Origin: an uncultured Tateyamaria sp.
GTDB lineage: Bacteria > Pseudomonadota > Alphaproteobacteria > Rhodobacterales > Rhodobacteraceae
Direction: 5' to 3'
Length of the DNA stretch: 64,000 nucleotides
Assembly: GCF_947503705.1 (NCBI RefSeq)
Contig: NZ_CANNES010000005.1
Location: forward strand, 124,001-188,000
Under the pieces are notes generated by a model, which saw only the letters and a list, made by a program, of their open reading frames with translations, did not search any database and had not been told where the DNA came from. Each line of letters opens with the position of its first letter. Position 1 is the stretch's first letter. Shown piece by piece: positions 29,197-37,459 of this stretch. Made by a program: the position numbers and the translations under genes.

Positions 29197-30314
29197 TGGC
29201 CAAAGCAGCCCCCACATTTTCATTGAAAGATCAGCTCTTTAACGCCGATTCTCTTGGGGATTTGGCGGGTGAATATGCGGGGGCTGTGCCAGGTTTCGAC
29301 CGGGACGCGTTTCACCGCGCCGCTTTGGGCGGCGTGGCGGAGCGTTCGTTGCTGGAGTGTCTGGATTGGTTTGCCGACTGTCTGGAGCCTTATCTGGCCT
29401 CGGATTTTCCGGCCATGGCGGAGCAGATCGAGGCGGCGATGCCCGCGCCACTGGACCCGACGCTGCGCGATGACGACTTTGGCCGCTTCATCCATGCAGT
29501 GCCGGGGGTTCTGGCGGTGCGCCATGGGCTGGAGGCTCACCGGGACCGGGCGTTGGACCTTTTGCATGCGGCCACGCAGCGCTTTTCGATGGAGTTTTAC
29601 ATCCGCCCGTTCTTGAACCGGTGGCCGAAGGAGACCCTGGCCCGGTTGGAAGCTTGGGCTGGCGACGACAATTACCATGTGCGACGCTTGGTGAGCGAGG
29701 GGACAAGGCCTAAACTGCCTTGGGCCCGCAAAGTGGATTTGACCTTGGCGCAGACTTTGCCTTTGCTGGACCGGTTGCAAGGGGATAGCACGCGTTTTGT
29801 GACCCGCTCGGTCGCCAATCACCTCAATGACATTGCCAAGACGGACCCGGAAGCGGTTTTGGGCCGGTTGGCGGCCTGGTCGGGGGGGACACAAACAGCC
29901 AAAGAGCATGAGTGGATGCGCCGCCACGCGTTGCGCACCTTGATCAAGGACGGACATCCGGGTGCGATGGAGATGTTGGGCTATGCTGCAGATGCGGAGG
30001 TGGATGTATGCGTGGACGTGGACCGCGCCGTCATCGCGATGGGCGAACCCCTTGAATTTGAGGTGAGGGTCGAGGGTGCGGCCCCGGTGATTGTGGATTA
30101 CCGTATCCTGTTTGCGCGACCGGGCGGCAAGCGAGGCGAAAAGGTGTTCAAGCTGAAGGCGGGCAGGGTGAGCCGGGTCAAGCCGCTGATCCTCAAGAAG
30201 GTGCACAAGCTGAAGGCAAACGCGACCACTTTTCAGCTTTATCCCGGGATCCATGGCCTGATCGTGCAGGTCAATGGTGTAGACCGGGCGAGGACGACGT
30301 TTGCAATCGTTTGA
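29196..30314 (+). CDS. DNA alkylation repair (AlkD-like) HEAT-repeat protein
   Basis: The 372-residue product starts by a one-base overlap with the SDR stop. The N-terminal two-thirds are HEAT-like helical repeats as in AlkD glycosylases, with RPFLNRWPKET, DDNYHVRRLVSEGTRPKLPW and VANHLNDIAKTDPEAVL visible. The last 100 residues form a beta-rich, basic domain seen in this subgroup. AlkD excises alkylated bases without flipping them; whether this member is active depends on residues I cannot fix by eye. A stem-loop follows the stop. Confidence 0.8.
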   Translation: MAKAAPTFSLKDQLFNADSLGDLAGEYAGAVPGFDRDAFHRAALGGVAERSLLECLDWFADCLEPYLASDFPAMAEQIEAAMPAPLDPTLRDDDFGRFIHAVPGVLAVRHGLEAHRDRALDLLHAATQRFSMEFYIRPFLNRWPKETLARLEAWAGDDNYHVRRLVSEGTRPKLPWARKVDLTLAQTLPLLDRLQGDSTRFVTRSVANHLNDIAKTDPEAVLGRLAAWSGGTQTAKEHEWMRRHALRTLIKDGHPGAMEMLGYAADAEVDVCVDVDRAVIAMGEPLEFEVRVEGAAPVIVDYRILFARPGGKRGEKVFKLKAGRVSRVKPLILKKVHKLKANATTFQLYPGIHGLIVQVNGVDRARTTFAIV

Positions 30315-30368
30315 TCGGTGGGCGGGACTGTTTTGACGCTGCGCTTTCAAAATGCGCCCACCCACCGA
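30315..30368 (+). repeat. Long stem-loop after the AlkD-like gene
   Basis: TCGGTGGG (30315-30322), immediately after the stop codon, pairs perfectly with CCCACCGA (30361-30368). The pairing continues inward by three more pairs after one mismatch, and the loop is about 30 bases. There is no T-run after it, so it is at most a weak terminator or an mRNA-stabilising 3' structure. The remaining 108 bp before the symporter gene show no other structure I can name apart from its ribosome site (GGAAAG). Confidence 0.5.
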
Positions 30369-30476
30369 CCCATGTTGGCGCACTTGATGACGGGTCTTCA
30401 CGAAGCTGTGCAGCTGGTGGAGCGAACAGGATCGCACTGTTAATCCTCGCGGAAATTCTTTGCGGAAAGACCTGCC

Positions 30477-31832
30477 ATGACGCCCCTGACCTTCATCGCC
30501 CTCTTTGCAATCGTGATTGGGGCCAGCGTTCTGGCTGCCCCACGCAGGGCCACGGTCGAGGGGTTCTTTGGCGGTAAGACCGCAGGTGCCGCGCCGGGGT
30601 TGTGGACACTGGTTCTGAGCCAGGTGACCACGTGGATCTTTGCTCGCAGCTTGATGAACGCGGCGATTCTTGGCTACTTTTACGGCATCGCAGGCACGCT
30701 GGCCTATGCCGCTTATTACGGCAGCTTTTTGACCGGTGCTTTCATCATTGCTCATCTGCGTCATGCTGATGCCGGGTCGGTGCAGGATTGGTTGAACGCG
30801 CGTTTCGGGTCGGTGGGCACGGGGGCCTATAACCTGGTGGTGGCGCTACGCCTTTTGTCCGAAGTCTTTGCCAATCTGCTCGTTGTCGGCCTGATTGCGG
30901 GGGCTGTATCTGAGGGCAATGGGACGGCGGCGATCCTTGTGGTCGCTGTGGTGGGGCTGGCCTATTCCGCCTGGGGCGGTTTGAGTGCCGCACTTCGCAC
31001 GGATGTGGTACAGATGGCGCTGTTTCTGGCCGTTTTTATTGTGGCATTCGCCTATCTGATCCTGAGCCCGGGGTTTTCCTGGGTCGCCGTTCTGACGGCA
31101 CCGGGGACGGCGGGATCCTATAACGGTTGGGTTTTGATGGCCGTTGCCTTGCTTCAGGTGTTCTCATATCCCGCCCATGATCCGGTGATGATGGATCGCG
31201 GATTTTTAGCCGACGTGCGCACCACGCGGGCCTCGTTTTTACATGCGTTCTGGCTTTCGACCTTATGCATCGTCGGGTTCGGATTTTTTGGGATTCAGGC
31301 GAGCCTCGTGGGCGCGGATTATGAACGCGAGTTGATTGGCACCTGGGGGATGATGTTTCCGCCTTGGGTTTTCGCACTCTTGATTTTGTCGCTGTTGGTG
31401 TCGGCCCTGTCGACGCTTGATTCCGCCCTGTCGTCCGCGGCACGGTTGGTGGTGGAGGAGCTTGCTTGGGCGCCGCGTTCATTGAGCGGGGGGCGGATGG
31501 TGATGGTTGTGTTCATGACGCTTGGTGCGCTCTTGACGCTATGGGGCAATGCGACGCTGTTTGATGCCGTGGCGGTCAGCGGGACGGCGTCGATGTTCCT
31601 GGCTCCGGTTTTAGTCGTGGGATTGGTGCGCGGCCGACGCGTGGCGCTATGGGCTTTTCTGGTGGCCTTTGCCACGGCTGTTCTTGGGGCGGTGACCTAT
31701 TTCGGGCGCGGTTGGTCCAGTGTGGCGGCGATCCTGCCAGAGGGGCACAAATACGAACAGCTTTTGGTGATATGTGTTGTCGTTCTGGGCGTTGGCTTTG
31801 CCGCGGTGCTTGCGGGTTCGCGGCGGGCCTGA
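30477..31832 (+). CDS. Sodium:solute symporter family protein
   Basis: The 451-residue product is an integral membrane protein with about 12-13 helices and the SSS/LeuT-like layout: an N-terminal helix, EGFFGGKTAG in the first loop, VTTWIFARSLMNA, LRHADAGSVQDWL, and VSALSTLDSALSSAARL near helix 8, the stretch that carries the Na2 site in the family. It is shorter than most SSS members. Substrate cannot be read from sequence. It heads a four-gene run with an ABC ATPase (34 bp downstream) and two Lin0512-family genes. Confidence 0.87.
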   Translation: MTPLTFIALFAIVIGASVLAAPRRATVEGFFGGKTAGAAPGLWTLVLSQVTTWIFARSLMNAAILGYFYGIAGTLAYAAYYGSFLTGAFIIAHLRHADAGSVQDWLNARFGSVGTGAYNLVVALRLLSEVFANLLVVGLIAGAVSEGNGTAAILVVAVVGLAYSAWGGLSAALRTDVVQMALFLAVFIVAFAYLILSPGFSWVAVLTAPGTAGSYNGWVLMAVALLQVFSYPAHDPVMMDRGFLADVRTTRASFLHAFWLSTLCIVGFGFFGIQASLVGADYERELIGTWGMMFPPWVFALLILSLLVSALSTLDSALSSAARLVVEELAWAPRSLSGGRMVMVVFMTLGALLTLWGNATLFDAVAVSGTASMFLAPVLVVGLVRGRRVALWAFLVAFATAVLGAVTYFGRGWSSVAAILPEGHKYEQLLVICVVVLGVGFAAVLAGSRRA

Positions 31833-31866
31833 TACCTCCCGACTGTTTTGATCGGGAATATGCGGC

Positions 31867-32952
31867 GTGACGGCACCAAGGCTGGAAATTCGGAACCTTG
31901 TGCGCAGCTTTGGCGGGCGCACTGTCGTGGACGGCGTGAGCCTGAGCATTCAGCCGGGGCAGGTGACCTGCCTTTTGGGGCCCTCGGGTTGTGGCAAGTC
32001 GACCACCTTGCGGATGATCGCAGGCGTGGAGATGCAGGACAGCGGCGAGATTTATGTCGACGGCAGCCTGATTTGCGACACGGTGTTTCGCGTGCCGCCC
32101 GAACGCCGCGAGATTGGCCTGATGTTTCAGGACTTTGCGCTCTTTCCACACCTCAGCGTGGCTGGGAACGTGGCCTATGGGCTGTCCGGGCCCAAGGACG
32201 AACGCCGTGTCCGTGTTGAAGAGATGCTGGAGCGGGTCCACATGAGCCGGTTCATCGACATGTTTCCCCATCAGCTGTCGGGGGGCGAACAACAGCGTGT
32301 GGCGCTGGCCCGTGCGCTTGCCCCACGTCCCCGCATCATGCTGATGGATGAGCCCTTTTCCGGTTTGGACAACCGTCTGCGCGACGGTATCCGCGACGAG
32401 ACCCTCGCGATTTTGAAACAGGAAGACACCGGCGTCTTGCTCGTCACCCATGAACCGGATGAAGCGATGCGCATGGCCGATGAGATTGCGTTGATGCGCG
32501 ATGGTCGGATCGTGCAGCGGGGCGCGCCCTATAACGTCTATACCCGGCCAGTGGATCGTGCATCGGTCGCGTTCTTCAGTGATGCCAACCGGTTGCGCGC
32601 CACGGTCGAGGGTGCATTGGCCATGACCCCCTTTGGGCGCTTTTTAGCGCCGGGTGTGCCGGATGGGACAGATGTGGATATTGTCTTTCGCCCGCAACAT
32701 GTGCGCATTGACTTTGACCGGGCGGGTGTGGGGCCGGGGCCGACTGCGGCCGAGGGCACAGCCGCAAAGGCGATGGTGACCCGTGCACGGTTCATGGGCA
32801 ATGAGAGCTTGGTCGAGTTCCGCCTGGATCACGATGGGTCGATCATGAAAGTAACAGTGCCGGGTGTGTTTTTGCCGCAGTCCGGGACGGCCATGTGGCT
32901 GCGCATTCGGCGCGACAAGTGTTTTGTATTTCCAGCGGAGGTGAGCGCATGA
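31867..32952 (+). CDS. Orphan ABC transporter ATP-binding protein (FbpC/PotA type)
   Basis: Translation begins at a GTG. The 361-residue protein is a standard import-type nucleotide-binding subunit: Walker A GPSGCGKST (38-46), the signature LSGGEQQRVALARAL, Walker B IMLMDEPFSGLD, and the switch His in VTHEPDEA. A C-terminal TOBE-like regulatory domain follows (about 235-361). No permease or binding protein is encoded next to it, which is unusual for this subgroup; the only adjacent membrane protein is the SSS symporter. The stop overlaps the next ATG. Confidence 0.9.
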   Translation: MTAPRLEIRNLVRSFGGRTVVDGVSLSIQPGQVTCLLGPSGCGKSTTLRMIAGVEMQDSGEIYVDGSLICDTVFRVPPERREIGLMFQDFALFPHLSVAGNVAYGLSGPKDERRVRVEEMLERVHMSRFIDMFPHQLSGGEQQRVALARALAPRPRIMLMDEPFSGLDNRLRDGIRDETLAILKQEDTGVLLVTHEPDEAMRMADEIALMRDGRIVQRGAPYNVYTRPVDRASVAFFSDANRLRATVEGALAMTPFGRFLAPGVPDGTDVDIVFRPQHVRIDFDRAGVGPGPTAAEGTAAKAMVTRARFMGNESLVEFRLDHDGSIMKVTVPGVFLPQSGTAMWLRIRRDKCFVFPAEVSA

Positions 32953-33293
32953 GCGGTCCGATGATTGTGGAATTTGGTCTAGGAACGTCCTTGCGTCGGG
33001 GCAGCTATACCGAGGCCGCCGCGCGCGCGGTGCGCGCCGCGCTGTGGCGCAATTCCATCAACTTGGCGGAATATATGGGCGTGAGCAAAGAGGATATGCG
33101 CATTGAAGTGAGCATTGGTTGCGCCAAGCCTGAGGTGGTAGATGTTGCCGTTCTGGCTGAGGTGTTTCCCTATGGCGAGGCGTCTTTTGTTGTGGAGCAT
33201 GGCGGGCTGGATGTGGCCCGTCCGGAAGGGGTTGGTAATCCGACCGTGATGGCACAGGCGGCCCTGGTTGTGTCGGTGGAGGTGCCGTCATGA
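32949..33293 (+). CDS. Lin0512 family protein (first of two)
   Basis: The 114-residue product belongs by appearance to the Lin0512 family: MIVEFGLGTSLRRGSYTEAA at the start, an AVRAALWRNSI helix, IEVSIGCAKPE, and the C-terminal VVEHGGLDVARPEG. It overlaps the ABC ATPase by 4 bp and the second copy by 4 bp. The family has no known activity that I can state. It keeps a Cys in IGCAKP, where the second copy has Val. Confidence 0.82.
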   Translation: MSGPMIVEFGLGTSLRRGSYTEAAARAVRAALWRNSINLAEYMGVSKEDMRIEVSIGCAKPEVVDVAVLAEVFPYGEASFVVEHGGLDVARPEGVGNPTVMAQAALVVSVEVPS

Positions 33294-33631
33294 ACGAGCA
33301 ACGTTTGATCATCGAGATGGCCCAAGGGGTCGACCTGCATGGCCGTGACGACACCAAGGCCGCGCGGCGGGCCGTTGAGCAGGCGCTGCAGGGCGCGTCT
33401 TTGCCGATCTTTGACACTTTGGGGCAGGAACGGGACGTGATGCGTGTTGTTGTGCACATCGGAGTGCCCCGGCCGGAGGCTGTGGATGTGTCAGTTATTT
33501 CGGCGTTGCTGCCTTATGGGACTGTCGAGGTTGTGGTCGAGAAGGGTGGGCTGGATGTGCCTGTGGCGGGTGACGTGGCTCTGATGGCGGTTGCTGCACT
33601 TGAGGTGTTCCTGCCGGTTCGTTCAGAATAG
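33290..33631 (+). CDS. Lin0512 family protein (second of two)
   Basis: This 113-residue paralogue of the preceding gene shares the order of motifs (IIEMAQGVDLHGRDDTKAA, VHIGVPRPEAVDVSV, VVEKGGLDVPVAG) but at low identity, so the duplication is old. It starts by ATGA overlap. The two probably act together, perhaps as a hetero-oligomer. It ends the four-gene cassette. The 84-bp gap to the convergent regulator contains a small dyad, GGCGC-AAAG-GCGCC, without a T-run. Confidence 0.82.
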   Translation: MNEQRLIIEMAQGVDLHGRDDTKAARRAVEQALQGASLPIFDTLGQERDVMRVVVHIGVPRPEAVDVSVISALLPYGTVEVVVEKGGLDVPVAGDVALMAVAALEVFLPVRSE

Positions 33632-33715
33632 CCCCGTATGATCACAGATGGCGTATGCCGTCGGGCGGCTCTGTTTGCTGGCGCAAAGGCGCCCGCCCGC
33701 CGCCCCCGGCGATTT

Positions 33716-34387
33716 TCACAAGTTTGGATCGTAGTCGCGCAGCCGTTTGCCGGGTTCATCTACGAACATCTCTGGCAAGGCCTCGGCCGATTGGATCAGG
33801 TCGACCCGGAACACTCTGAAACCGTTTCGTAATTCGCACCAGGTCGTCAGCGTCCAGACCCGCCCCCAATATTCCATGTGCAGGGGACGAACCGTGCGGC
33901 TGGTGATGCGGTCGCCTTTGGAATGATAGGTCAGCCGCAGTTTCTGTTTGGCCCGTATCGCGGCGCGCAGGATCGGCATCTGGCCAAAGCCGCGAACCGC
34001 ATCGGCAAAGGGGTAGACCGCGAATTTCCATTTGTCTGCCTCAGCCACGGTCCGTTCAGGCAGCACTGCGTCGATCTTGTCCGCAAGGCTGCGGGCGGCG
34101 GATTTGAGCGTGTCGTCGGCGGCCTCGGCCACAATTGCCATGCCGAGATTGAGTGCCTCAAGCTCTTCGGTTGTGAGCGTCAAGGGTGGCAGACTGATTG
34201 CCTCGGTGATCATATAACCCACGCCGCGTTCGCCCTGGACCGGCACGCCGGACGCGACCAGCGTGTCCATATCCCGGTAGATGGTGCGCACCGACACCTC
34301 ACAAGTATCCGCAATCTCCTGCGCAGTGTGCAATTTGGCGTCGCGCAGGATCTGGATGATATCAAAGAGGCGGTCGGTGCGACGCAT
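33716..34387 (-). CDS. HTH/WYL-domain transcriptional regulator (YafY type)
   Basis: The 223-residue protein has an N-terminal winged HTH (1-60; MRRTDRLFDIIQIL, then VSVRTIYRDMDTLVASGVPV) and a WYL-type ligand-binding domain (about 130-210) with LTYHSKG and VRPLHMEYWGRVWTLTTW. I start it at the ATG at 34387. WYL regulators typically control neighbouring genes. It follows one base after a small secreted protein gene in the same direction, so both share a promoter whose region carries a perfect dyad at 34812-34837. Confidence 0.88.
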   Translation of the reverse strand: MRRTDRLFDIIQILRDAKLHTAQEIADTCEVSVRTIYRDMDTLVASGVPVQGERGVGYMITEAISLPPLTLTTEELEALNLGMAIVAEAADDTLKSAARSLADKIDAVLPERTVAEADKWKFAVYPFADAVRGFGQMPILRAAIRAKQKLRLTYHSKGDRITSRTVRPLHMEYWGRVWTLTTWCELRNGFRVFRVDLIQSAEALPEMFVDEPGKRLRDYDPNL

Positions 34388-34388
34388 G

Positions 34389-34763
34389 TTACTCCTGTTG
34401 CATTTGGACGGCGGCGTAACGCAGATTGACACCGTCTTCTTTCATGAAGGCCAAAAAGGGCTTCGCTTCGGGTTGGTCGAACATCAGTTGCGAGGCGCGT
34501 GTTGCCCCGGCTTGGGAAGACCACAGGATGTGATCCGTCCACACGCCCGTCTCGTCTACAGACAGCGTGCGGCTCACAAAGTCATCATTGCTGCGCAAAA
34601 ACGGACCAAGGGCATTGGCGGCTTTGACAAAGGCGACCGGGTCCGCGCCGTCGATCAAGCGGAAGGTCACGATTTCGGCCACAGGTGGTACATGACCTGT
34701 GCCTTCGGCGGCGGTGCTTTGCGCTAGGGTCAGTGCAAAGAGGGCAGTTGTCAGGGGTCGCAT
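34389..34763 (-). CDS. Small secreted ABM-like protein, target of the WYL regulator
   Basis: The 124-residue product has a cleavable signal peptide (MRPLTTALFALTLAQSTAAEG). The mature part is about 105 residues: VAEIVTFRLIDGADPVAFVKAA, a WTDHILWSS strand, then a helix-rich end. This is suggestive of a dimeric alpha-beta barrel (antibiotic biosynthesis monooxygenase-like) fold placed in the periplasm. No active-site residue is certain. It lies directly upstream of the regulator gene (1-bp gap). Confidence 0.65.
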   Translation of the reverse strand: MRPLTTALFALTLAQSTAAEGTGHVPPVAEIVTFRLIDGADPVAFVKAANALGPFLRSNDDFVSRTLSVDETGVWTDHILWSSQAGATRASQLMFDQPEAKPFLAFMKEDGVNLRYAAVQMQQE

Positions 34764-34811
34764 CAGGATACTCCTTTTATTGAACGATGGATGTGACCCG
34801 TTTAGCCATCT

Positions 34812-34837
34812 TCAACTGACACTAACCTGTCAGTTGA
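34812..34837. promoter_or_regulatory. Perfect 10+10 inverted repeat, probable operator of the WYL regulator
   Basis: TCAACTGACA (34812-34821) and TGTCAGTTGA (34828-34837) are perfect inverted arms separated by CTAACC. The dyad lies about 50 bp upstream of the minus-strand secreted-protein/regulator operon and about 145 bp upstream of tatA on the other strand. No T-run follows, so a terminator is unlikely. A dyad of CTGACA/TGTCAG type in such a place is what one expects for a homodimeric regulator's operator, probably autoregulation. Confidence 0.65.
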
Positions 34838-34980
34838 TCGCAAGCCAAACGAAAAAATCATAGGAAAGACAGAGCTGGATGGCCTGGACTCTGCCATCGG
34901 CCTTTTCGCAAACGCAGCAAGGGCGTAGAACATCACCCGACAGACGGGCACCGGTCCGTCCACTTTTTGGGAGAAACACC

Positions 34981-35202
34981 ATGTTGAACAATATTGGCCT
35001 GCCCGGCATCCTTTTGATCGCGGTTGTGGTCCTTGTCCTGTTTGGACGCGGCAAAATCTCGAGCCTGATGGGTGAGGTCGGCAAAGGTATCACCAGCTTC
35101 AAGAAGGGTGTGAGCGAAGGCCAGAAAGAGCTGGAAGAGGCGTCCGCCGAAGAGGCCAAGGACGTCACACCCGCAGCCGAGACCCCCAAAGACAAGGTCT
35201 GA
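34981..35202 (+). CDS. tatA: Sec-independent protein translocase TatA
   Basis: TatA forms the size-adjustable pore of the twin-arginine pathway that exports folded proteins. The 73-residue product has the N-terminal transmembrane helix (about 6-20), the FGRGKI hinge and the amphipathic helix with [15 protein letters not shown], then an acidic tail. The ATG follows GGGAGAAACACC. It starts the tat operon; the intergenic region upstream (34764-34980) holds the dyad noted separately. Confidence 0.95.
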   Translation: MLNNIGLPGILLIAVVVLVLFGRGKISSLMGEVGKGITSFKKGVSEGQKELEEASAEEAKDVTPAAETPKDKV

Positions 35203-35205
35203 TCC

Positions 35206-35673
35206 ATGCTGGACCTCGGCTGGACCGAGCTGCTGGTGATTGGGATTGTGGCGTTGATCGTCGTGGGCCCCAAGGACCTGCCCGTGCTGTTTCGCAATGT
35301 CGGCAAGTTTGTCGGCAAGGCCAAGGGAATGGCGCGTGAATTTTCCAGCGCCATGAACCAAGCCGCCGACGATGTGGGCGTCAAAGACATACAAAAGACG
35401 TTGAACACGGCGACCAATCCGGTTGGGTCCGCGATGGACGGGTTCAAGGATGCGGCCAAAGACGTGACATCGAGCCTGACCGATCTGGACCCCGAAAGCG
35501 AGACCGGCAAGATGGCTGCGGAAAAGGCCGAACGCGCCAAGAATGCGGCCAAGATTCACGCGGCCACCGCCCGCGCGGCAGCTGAGCGCAAGGCTCGCGA
35601 GGCCGAAGAAGCCCTCAAGAAGGCCGAAGAGTACGAGGCGGCACTCGCCCCTGATCCGACAAAAGAAAGCTGA
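35206..35673 (+). CDS. tatB: Sec-independent protein translocase TatB
   Basis: TatB is the partner of TatC in recognising twin-arginine signal peptides. The 155-residue product has the short helix ([19 protein letters not shown]), the conserved GPKDLP motif, and an amphipathic helix with [12 protein letters not shown]. The long C-terminal coiled region is rich in Ala, Lys and Glu, including [20 protein letters not shown]. It starts 3 bp after tatA and ends 1 bp before tatC. Confidence 0.93.
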   Translation: MLDLGWTELLVIGIVALIVVGPKDLPVLFRNVGKFVGKAKGMAREFSSAMNQAADDVGVKDIQKTLNTATNPVGSAMDGFKDAAKDVTSSLTDLDPESETGKMAAEKAERAKNAAKIHAATARAAAERKAREAEEALKKAEEYEAALAPDPTKES

Positions 35674-35674
35674 C

Positions 35675-36589
35675 ATGAGCCAAACCGATAATGTGGACGA
35701 CAGCACTGCGCCGCTGATCGAACATCTGGCCGAGCTGCGCACGCGGCTGATCCGGGCGGTGCTGGCCTTTCTGGTTGGCATCATCCTGGCGTTCACCGTG
35801 GCCGAACCGATCTTGCAGTTCCTGCTGGGCCCGATCGAGGAAACCCTGCGCGAGCTGGGTGATCCGTCGCCCACGATGCAATACACCAGCCCTCAGGAAT
35901 ACCTGTTCACGCTCTTTCGGATTTCGATGGTCTTTGGCTTTGCGTTGGCTTTTCCGGTCATCGGCTTTCAGCTGTGGCGGTTCGTGGCGCCTGGCCTATA
36001 CAAGCAGGAAAAGAACGCGTTCCTGCCCTTTCTGATCGCCTCACCGGTGATGTTCTTCCTCGGTGCGTCTTTTGCCCATTTCGTGGTGACGCCTCTGGCC
36101 ATGGCCTTTTTCCTAGGCTTTGCTGATGTGCCGTCGATCATTGCAGGCCTCATGAGCGGATTTGTCAGCGGTGATGTTCCGGTTGAGGCGGTGACGGGCA
36201 CCGAAACTGACAGCGGTATTCGCATCACCTTTTTCGGCAAGGTCAATGAGAGCCTTGATATCACTTTGAAATTCATCATGGCCTTTGGCCTGTGCTTCCA
36301 ACTGCCCGTACTGTTGACCCTGATGGGCAAGGCCGGATTGGTCAGTGCCGAGGGGCTGAGCAACGTGCGCAAATACGCGATGGTGGGTATTTTGGTGCTG
36401 GCCGCTTTGGTCACACCCCCCGATGTCATCACACAAGGTATCCTCTTTGTGGTCGTCTATGGCCTTTACGAGGTGTCGATTTTCCTGGTCCGCCGGGTCG
36501 AGACCAAGCGCGAGGCGAAGCTGCGTGCCGAAGGGTATTATGACGATGAGGACGATCTGGGTGATGTGCCCGAGGATGAGCCCAAGTAA
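35675..36589 (+). CDS. tatC: Sec-independent protein translocase TatC
   Basis: TatC is the six-helix receptor for twin-arginine signal peptides. From the ATG at 35675 the 304-residue product starts with the conserved cytoplasmic segment LIEHLAELRTRLI and shows FFLGASFAHFVV, FGLCFQLPVLLTLMGKAGLV, and RKYAMVGILVLAALVTPPD in order. It is slightly longer than E. coli TatC owing to an acidic C-terminal tail. A loop (about 160-195) is longer and polar. It is the last gene of tatABC; the ATPase gene follows after 27 bp. Confidence 0.96.
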   Translation: MSQTDNVDDSTAPLIEHLAELRTRLIRAVLAFLVGIILAFTVAEPILQFLLGPIEETLRELGDPSPTMQYTSPQEYLFTLFRISMVFGFALAFPVIGFQLWRFVAPGLYKQEKNAFLPFLIASPVMFFLGASFAHFVVTPLAMAFFLGFADVPSIIAGLMSGFVSGDVPVEAVTGTETDSGIRITFFGKVNESLDITLKFIMAFGLCFQLPVLLTLMGKAGLVSAEGLSNVRKYAMVGILVLAALVTPPDVITQGILFVVVYGLYEVSIFLVRRVETKREAKLRAEGYYDDEDDLGDVPEDEPK

Positions 36590-36616
36590 CAGACCCTGAT
36601 CCGGGAGCGCGTATAG

Positions 36617-37459
36617 ATGATTGACGACCCAATGGACCGCATCGCGGCGGCGCTGGAACGTATGTCTCCAGCCCCCCTTGCAGCCCCTGACTTTGGTGCA
36701 GCCGGAGCATTTGTCTGGCAAACCGGCCCCGACCGCCTGGAGCTTGTGCACAACGTGGCTCGCGTTCCGCTGGATCTGCTTTTGGGGGTAGAGCGGTCGC
36801 GCGATACGCTTTTGGCCAATACCCGCCAATTTGCTCAAGGCCTGGCCGCGAATAACGCGCTGCTTTGGGGTGCACGAGGCATGGGAAAATCAAGCCTTGT
36901 CAAGGCAATACATGGCGCACTTCATCCAGAATTTCCTGATTTAAAGATCGTGGAGTTGCACCGGGAGGATCTGCCTTCGGTGGGCCGCTTGCTGAACGTT
37001 TTGCGGCAGGCGGACACCGCCCGCTTTGTCCTATATTGCGATGATCTGTCGTTCAGCCATGATGATCAGCACTATAAGTCTCTCAAGGCGGTGCTGGATG
37101 GCGGGATTGAGGGACGGCCAGAGAATGTGATTCTGTATGCCACGTCGAACCGCCGCCATCTGATGCCCCGAGACATGATCGAGAACGAGCGCGGCAGCGC
37201 CATCAACCCGTCAGAGGCAGTCGAAGAAAAGGTGTCGCTGTCGGATCGCTTTGGTTTGTGGCTGGGCTTTCATGCCTGCGATCAGGACCAATATCTGGCG
37301 ATGATCCGTGGCTATTGCGGGGCATATGGCGTCGAAATAGACGATGATACCCTGTGGGCCGAGGCGATTGAGTGGCAGGCAACCCGCGGGTCGCGGTCGG
37401 GTCGGGTCGCGTGGCAGTATTTCTGTGATTTGGCCGGGCGGCGCGGCGTCCGCCTTTAG
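36617..37459 (+). CDS. DUF815-type AAA+ ATPase
   Basis: The 280-residue product has a P-loop ATPase with Walker A GARGMGKSS (85-93), a Walker B in RFVLYCDDLSF, and a sensor-like region YATSNRRHLMPRDM. This matches the DUF815 family of AAA+-like ATPases, whose role is unknown. No membrane helix is present. It sits directly behind tatC in the same direction, a common arrangement. The stop codon overlaps that of the convergent Hint gene by four bases. Confidence 0.88.
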   Translation: MIDDPMDRIAAALERMSPAPLAAPDFGAAGAFVWQTGPDRLELVHNVARVPLDLLLGVERSRDTLLANTRQFAQGLAANNALLWGARGMGKSSLVKAIHGALHPEFPDLKIVELHREDLPSVGRLLNVLRQADTARFVLYCDDLSFSHDDQHYKSLKAVLDGGIEGRPENVILYATSNRRHLMPRDMIENERGSAINPSEAVEEKVSLSDRFGLWLGFHACDQDQYLAMIRGYCGAYGVEIDDDTLWAEAIEWQATRGSRSGRVAWQYFCDLAGRRGVRL

